From positions 3,038,001-3,102,000 of the forward strand of contig NZ_CP019312.1 in assembly GCF_001969365.1 (NCBI RefSeq): 64,000 bases of DNA, read 5' to 3'. The DNA comes from Tateyamaria omphalii (GTDB lineage: Bacteria > Pseudomonadota > Alphaproteobacteria > Rhodobacterales > Rhodobacteraceae). This document shows, piece after piece, positions 60,025 to 64,000 of this stretch. Within the stretch, counting starts at the first letter, position 1. Each line of letters opens with the position of its first letter. The notes under the pieces are model-generated. The model made no database searches, had not been told where the DNA came from, and saw only the letters and a list, made by a program, of their open reading frames with translations. Made by a program: the position numbers and the translations under genes.

Positions 60025-61214
60025 GTTTGCCCAGCCGCAACTGCGGCCATTATACCCCTCAACTCGGCCAAGCCCCGCATCCGGCCGATCAAAGGATATC
60101 CCGGCAGGCTCTCCCGGTCACGATCCATCAGCAGTTCCTGTCCATGGTCCGGGCGCATCGGAATGGCATGATCGGCACGCCCCTCTGCGCGGCGCCGCGC
60201 TTCCTCCTGCATGAGCGCAGCAATGGTCGCGACCATATCCGTGTCGCCTTCCAGGTGCGCCGCCTCGAAAAAGGCAGGGCGCGCAGGGTCAGGAGAGCTC
60301 AGCCGCTTAGTGTTACGAAGATGTACGAAATGGATCCGAGGCCCAAGGCGACGGACAAAACCGGCCGCATCAAAATCTGCCGCCACGCCAAGGGATCCCG
60401 TGCAAAGCGTTGCACCATTCGCTGGCGTATTTACCGCGTTCAGCACTGCTTCGTAATCTTCGGTAGAGGACATGACACGCGGCAATCCCAAGAGGGAAAA
60501 GGGCGGGTCATCGGGATGACAGCACAGCCGCAGGCCCAACCGTTCAGCCGCAGGCGCAACCTCCGCCAGAAAATCAATCAGATGCCGGCGCAGCGCATCC
60601 GCATCAATGCCGCGATAGGTATCCAGCCGTGCGCGCACGTCGTCCAGCGTCCAACCATCATTCGCACCGGGCAGCCCTGCGATCACAGTTCGGGTCAGCC
60701 GCACCTTGGCCGCGTCGTCCATCAAGGCAAAGGCAGCTCTTGCTGCCTCCTGCACCTCGGCTGAATAATCATCGACGGCTCCGGCCCGGTCCAGAATGAA
60801 CAGATCGAACGCGGCAAACTGGGCCAGATCAAACAGCATCGCCGTGCCGCCATGGGGCAGGGGCGCACGTGTTTCCGTGCGGGTCCAGTCCAGGATCGGC
60901 ATGAAATTATAGCAGATCGTGCGCACACCCGCCTCGGCCAAGGCCGACATGCTTTCGATATAGGCCGTCACATGTGCCGCCATGTCGGACCCTTGGGTCT
61001 TGATGGTTTCGGACACGGGCAGGCTTTCCACCACCTCCCAACGCAAACCCGCCGCCTCGATCATCGTCTTCCGGTCGGTAATGTCTTGCGCTGTCCAAGC
61101 CTCGCCGGGTGGGACGTCGTGCAAGGCGGTGACGACACCCGTTGCGCCAACTTGCGGTAAGTCGGACAATTGCGTCGGATCATCCGGCCCAAACCAACGC
61201 CAGCATTCAATCAT
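60021..61214 (-). CDS. uxuA: Mannonate dehydratase UxuA
   Basis: 397 residues, as in E. coli UxuA. Motifs: MIECWRWFGPDDP at the start, TGVVTALHDVPPGEAW, CYNFMPILDWTRT, GLRLCCHPDDPPFSLLGLPRV (outline) and HFVHLRNTKR and the ending MRPDHGQELL. Converts D-mannonate to 2-keto-3-deoxygluconate in uronate catabolism, using Mn/Fe. I start at ATG 61214 (ATGA with the upstream gene); ATG 61223 is an alternative. Confidence 0.96.
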   Translation of the reverse strand: MIECWRWFGPDDPTQLSDLPQVGATGVVTALHDVPPGEAWTAQDITDRKTMIEAAGLRWEVVESLPVSETIKTQGSDMAAHVTAYIESMSALAEAGVRTICYNFMPILDWTRTETRAPLPHGGTAMLFDLAQFAAFDLFILDRAGAVDDYSAEVQEAARAAFALMDDAAKVRLTRTVIAGLPGANDGWTLDDVRARLDTYRGIDADALRRHLIDFLAEVAPAAERLGLRLCCHPDDPPFSLLGLPRVMSSTEDYEAVLNAVNTPANGATLCTGSLGVAADFDAAGFVRRLGPRIHFVHLRNTKRLSSPDPARPAFFEAAHLEGDTDMVATIAALMQEEARRRAEGRADHAIPMRPDHGQELLMDRDRESLPGYPLIGRMRGLAELRGIMAAVAAGQT

Positions 61215-62254
61215 GGTTGCCATCCTTCGCGCATCGGGTGATCGGCGGGTATCGGCAGGGAAACACGCACCCCACGACGGTGGGACGCATAGATCGCGGT
61301 GACAAGCGCGATAGAGGCTGCACCATCCTCCAGAGTGACAGCAGTGTTCGGCATGCCAGCGATGGCGTTGCCCACTTCGCTCAGAAACCCGGCAAATCCG
61401 CCCAGGCCTGGCGCCATGTCGGCACAGACTGCATCGACATTGCCCTGTCGGTCCGGATCGCGCGCCACGAACTGCCAATCATCCTCACCCGGAGCATACG
61501 GATTCGTGTGCGATGTGGCCGTCAGATGCTCATAGACAAAACGCAACCGCGTTTCGTCCTTCGCAGCTCCAAGTGTCACACTGCTTGTCGCCAACGCGCC
61601 ACCTTGCAGGTCAAAGATCAGCGCGGCGCTGTCCTCGGTTTCGATCGGATTGACCAGCACGCTCAGCCTTGCGGTAACCGCCTCAATCGGCGCCATGAAC
61701 GTGGACAACAGGTCATGGGCGTGAATCGCATGGCCCAGGACCGCTCCACCCTGCTCACCCGCCCACGTGCCGCGCCAAGGAACGGCATAGTAATCCGCAT
61801 TCCGGTTCCAATGCGTCTCCAGCGATGCAGCACGCGGTGCCCCGACGAGGCCCGCGGCCCGAAGCGCCCGTAACTTGTCAAAGGCCGGACCAAACCGATA
61901 CTGAAACACAGGAAAGACCAACCTGCCCGCTTGCGCCGCTGCATCTGCAATCGCATCAACGTGCGCCAGTGAAGTCGCAAGAGGTTTTTCGCAGATCACA
62001 TGCTTGCCTGCCTCGAGCGCAGCAATGGCAACAGGCGCATGCAGATGGGGCGGTAGGCAAATGTCGATCAGATCGACATCCGCTTCGAACGCCTCTTCGA
62101 CCGTTGGCAAAGGCGTGATCAGATCCCCGCACAAGGCCGCGCGCCGGTCAGCATCCTGATCGGCCAGATGGGTCACGGCAAAGCCGTCCAGCCGATCATA
62201 GGCGGCAAGGTGCTGCGCCCCGATCCCGCCACCCAGAATGGCCACCCGGATCAC
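61211..62254 (-). CDS. Gfo/Idh/MocA-family oxidoreductase
   Basis: 347 residues. NAD motif VAILGGGIGAQHLAAYDRL, then DICLPPHLHAPVA, VICEKPLATSLAHVD with EKP at about 92-94, and FQYRFGPAF. A long C-terminal domain with GGAVLGHAIHAHDLL. Overlaps uxuA and the next upstream gene by ATGA. Sugar-acid or inositol substrate unknown. Confidence 0.93.
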   Translation of the reverse strand: MIRVAILGGGIGAQHLAAYDRLDGFAVTHLADQDADRRAALCGDLITPLPTVEEAFEADVDLIDICLPPHLHAPVAIAALEAGKHVICEKPLATSLAHVDAIADAAAQAGRLVFPVFQYRFGPAFDKLRALRAAGLVGAPRAASLETHWNRNADYYAVPWRGTWAGEQGGAVLGHAIHAHDLLSTFMAPIEAVTARLSVLVNPIETEDSAALIFDLQGGALATSSVTLGAAKDETRLRFVYEHLTATSHTNPYAPGEDDWQFVARDPDRQGNVDAVCADMAPGLGGFAGFLSEVGNAIAGMPNTAVTLEDGAASIALVTAIYASHRRGVRVSLPIPADHPMREGWQP

Positions 62255-63258
62255 GGCGACGCTCCTTCGGCCATCGCCTGCGCGCGCAAGGCCAACTCCA
62301 TGACCTTAAAACAATGTGCCTGCGACATCGCCGTCTCCGTGCGGTGGGCGATGTCATGGGCCAAGCGTGCGAAGTAGGGCAACCCTGCTTCCCGAGCATC
62401 CATCGCCTCGCATCTGTCCCCGTTGACCAGCAGCAGGTGATCTGTACCCGCTCGCCCGCCCACGTCCACATACTTGCGCAACTCGATGTAACCCTCGGTG
62501 CCCAGCAGCGTCAGACGGCCATCACCCCAGTTGGGCAAAGCGTCAGGCGTGTACCAATCCACGCGAATGTAGCCAGAGGCGTGATCGGACTGCAGCGCAA
62601 CTTCGCCAAAGTCTTGCAAACCGGGCTCGCTGCCGTTCGCATGGTTGGCAACATGCGCCATCGTCACCTGCGCATCAGTCGATCCGGTGAAGTGCAGAAA
62701 CTGGTCGATCTGGTGAGAGGCGATATCAGTCAGTACGCCACCGTATCTTTTGCGCTGAAAAAACCAGTCGGGCCGGGTCGGCCTGTTCAACCGATGCGGA
62801 CCCAGCCCCGTCGTATGCACGACGCGTCCAATGGCACCGTCTCGAACCAACATGTCGGCCAACGTCACGCAAGGCACCTCGAACCGCTCGGAAAAATTGA
62901 TTGACCAGATGCGCCCCGTCTCGGCGACGCACGCCTTGATCGCGTTCAGTTGATCCATCGACGTGCAGCCGGGCTTGTCCGTCATCACGTCATGCCCGGC
63001 CTGCATGGCCCGAATGGCAACAGCGGCCCGATCTGCGGGGATGTTCGACACCAAGGCCAGGTCGGCGCCCGCCGCCAGCGCCGCATCGAGCGTGTCAAAG
63101 CGATGCAGATCAGGGAAGCGTTTGATGTAACCCTCCAACGGTTGCGGATCGCCTTCCGTCCAAAAGCCAAGACAGCGGGCCCCTTGCGCGAGCATGTTCT
63201 CGGTCATGCCGTAAATATGCCGATGGTCCAGCCCTAGTGCGACAAAACTCAGTGTCAT
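62251..63258 (-). CDS. Gfo/Idh/MocA-family oxidoreductase
   Basis: 335 residues from the ATG at 63258. N-terminus LSFVALGLDHRHIYGM lacks a textbook GxGxxG, but DKPGCTSMDQL and the catalytic region VMTDKPG (DKP in place of EKP) mark the family; GGVLTDIASHQIDQFLHFTG follows. Overlaps both neighbours by ATGA. Divergent in the catalytic motif compared with its paralogues here. Confidence 0.9.
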   Translation of the reverse strand: MTLSFVALGLDHRHIYGMTENMLAQGARCLGFWTEGDPQPLEGYIKRFPDLHRFDTLDAALAAGADLALVSNIPADRAAVAIRAMQAGHDVMTDKPGCTSMDQLNAIKACVAETGRIWSINFSERFEVPCVTLADMLVRDGAIGRVVHTTGLGPHRLNRPTRPDWFFQRKRYGGVLTDIASHQIDQFLHFTGSTDAQVTMAHVANHANGSEPGLQDFGEVALQSDHASGYIRVDWYTPDALPNWGDGRLTLLGTEGYIELRKYVDVGGRAGTDHLLLVNGDRCEAMDAREAGLPYFARLAHDIAHRTETAMSQAHCFKVMELALRAQAMAEGASP

Positions 63259-64000
63259 TGAGCCACCTCGACCGTTGTTCCGGATCGCGCGGCGCGTTCC
63301 ATGGCGTCGATGACGGCATGCACGTGCAATGCCTCGGACGGCGGGGCAATTGGCGGTCTGCCTGCCGCAACCGAAGTCACGAAATCCTCGAGGATGGACT
63401 GATGCCACGCATGTGTGAACGCCATCGGGTCAGCCCCGCCTCCCGTCTCGCTTGCGGCTTCAGGCGACAGATCTTCGCGTTCACCTGTCAACCAGTCGAT
63501 ACGCAAATGGTCGCCCTCCAGATGTGCACGGCCCTTGGTCGTCGTCACTGTTATGCTCTCCGCCGCTCCGGGATAGGCGGTCGTGGTCGCGCTCAGCACG
63601 CCAGTTGCACCCGACCGAAACGTCAGTAAGGCGGCCGCGATATCCTCCGCTTCCATACGATGCAGGGCGCTCGTGCGCATCATCGCCTGCAAGGCGGCAA
63701 CAGGTCCAACCAGCCAAAGGCCAAGGTCCAACGTGTGGATCGCCTGATTGATCATAACGCCGCCGCCATCACGCGCATAAGTGCCACGGCCCGGTGCATC
63801 GTAGTACGCCTGCTCACGCCACCACGGCACGCGCAATTCGACATGAACGATGTCACCAAGTACGCCCGCGTCCAGCTTTGCTTTCAACACTTGCGCGGCA
63901 GCCCGCGTGCGGTGCTGAAAGCACAGCGCAAGCGGCACATTGGCCGATGCGTAAAGGTCAACAAGAGACCGCGCAGCATCAAGTTTGCGCTCGACCGGTT
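63255..64000 (-). CDS. Gfo/Idh/MocA-family oxidoreductase (5' end beyond window)
   Basis: The frame is open from 63255 to the window end, at least 247 residues, and lacks the N-terminal Rossmann motif, which must lie beyond 64000. Visible: LALCFQHRTRAAAQ, GGGVMINQAIHTLDLGLWLVGP and the C-terminal HAWHQSILEDFV, typical of the family. An internal GTG at 63938 is unlikely to be the start because the frame continues upstream as KLDAARSLVDLYASAN. Probably the first visible gene of the minus-strand cluster. Confidence 0.9.
   Translation of the reverse strand, partial: PVERKLDAARSLVDLYASANVPLALCFQHRTRAAAQVLKAKLDAGVLGDIVHVELRVPWWREQAYYDAPGRGTYARDGGGVMINQAIHTLDLGLWLVGPVAALQAMMRTSALHRMEAEDIAAALLTFRSGATGVLSATTTAYPGAAESITVTTTKGRAHLEGDHLRIDWLTGEREDLSPEAASETGGGADPMAFTHAWHQSILEDFVTSVAAGRPPIAPPSEALHVHAVIDAMERAARSGTTVEVAQ

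Noticed and set aside
1-64000. CRISPR arrays, rRNA genes or riboswitches
   Set aside because: No regularly spaced repeat array, ribosomal RNA or recognisable riboswitch core was seen by eye.

Overview
The window looks like the chromosome of a marine alphaproteobacterium of the Rhodobacterales (Roseobacter group). This rests on the high G+C content, the leuC/leuD/leuB arrangement, the glcDEF locus with a small membrane gene inside it, several alphaproteobacterial-style TTG/GTG starts, a TTAA-N7-TTAA CtrA-type site, and MttB-like and dimethylglycine-dehydrogenase-like genes. Genus and species cannot be assigned from the sequence alone.

Layout. 0-12.3 kb: tandem trypsin-like proteases, the glycolate oxidase locus glcD-glcE-(membrane protein)-glcF, rlmH-rsfS, a lipoprotein, a DUF2975/XRE pair, a ferredoxin reductase-like flavoprotein, an MBL-fold hydrolase and an MscS channel. 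12.5-20.7 kb: leucine genes leuC, leuD and leuB interleaved with a patatin, a DUF2945 protein, a membrane protein and an EEP-fold protein, then a DMT exporter and tRNA-Pro(CGG). 20.7-28.2 kb: a flavoprotein divergent from an operon of a dimethylglycine-dehydrogenase-like enzyme, an MttB-like methyltransferase and a TetR regulator, followed by pobA; a perfect 20-bp palindrome precedes the operon.

28.2-37.2 kb is accessory DNA. A decayed IS6-type element abuts a truncated, nonsense-interrupted sterol-desaturase gene. Next comes a six-gene minus-strand set (EF-hand, YHYH, PEBP/YbhB-like, beta-sandwich secreted protein, cytochrome b561, Rieske protein) divergent from an OmpR/histidine-kinase pair whose promoter carries tandem 10-bp-period repeats. 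About 1 kb without a supportable gene follows. 37.2-42.8 kb: a LacI regulator with its own palindromic operator, a complete ABC importer and a metallophosphoesterase.

43.0-50.2 kb is a second mobile region ending at tRNA-Arg(CCT). Two 830-bp IS5/IS427-type elements in opposite orientation, each bounded by CTAG, enclose a HigBA toxin-antitoxin pair and a two-gene unit of a Trypco1-like (trypsin-co-occurring) protein plus a subtilisin-like S8 protease. I consider this two-gene unit the best candidate for a poorly described, probably defence-type, system. Beyond the second IS lies a ColE1-like mobilisation module (HTH/replication-like protein, MobC, HEN-type relaxase) with two small genes nested out of frame inside the relaxase gene; the IS has replaced the relaxase C-terminus.

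50.4-64 kb returns to chromosomal-style genes: a LacI regulator with an AlkX/YcaQ-like DNA glycosylase, pxpB-pxpC-pxpA (5-oxoproline hydrolysis), a TetR regulator divergent from a cupin plus amine-oxidase-like flavoprotein, and a minus-strand cluster of a UDP-sugar dehydrogenase, four Gfo/Idh/MocA oxidoreductases and mannonate dehydratase, mostly joined by ATGA overlaps. The first and last genes run off the window ends. No rRNA or CRISPR array was seen.
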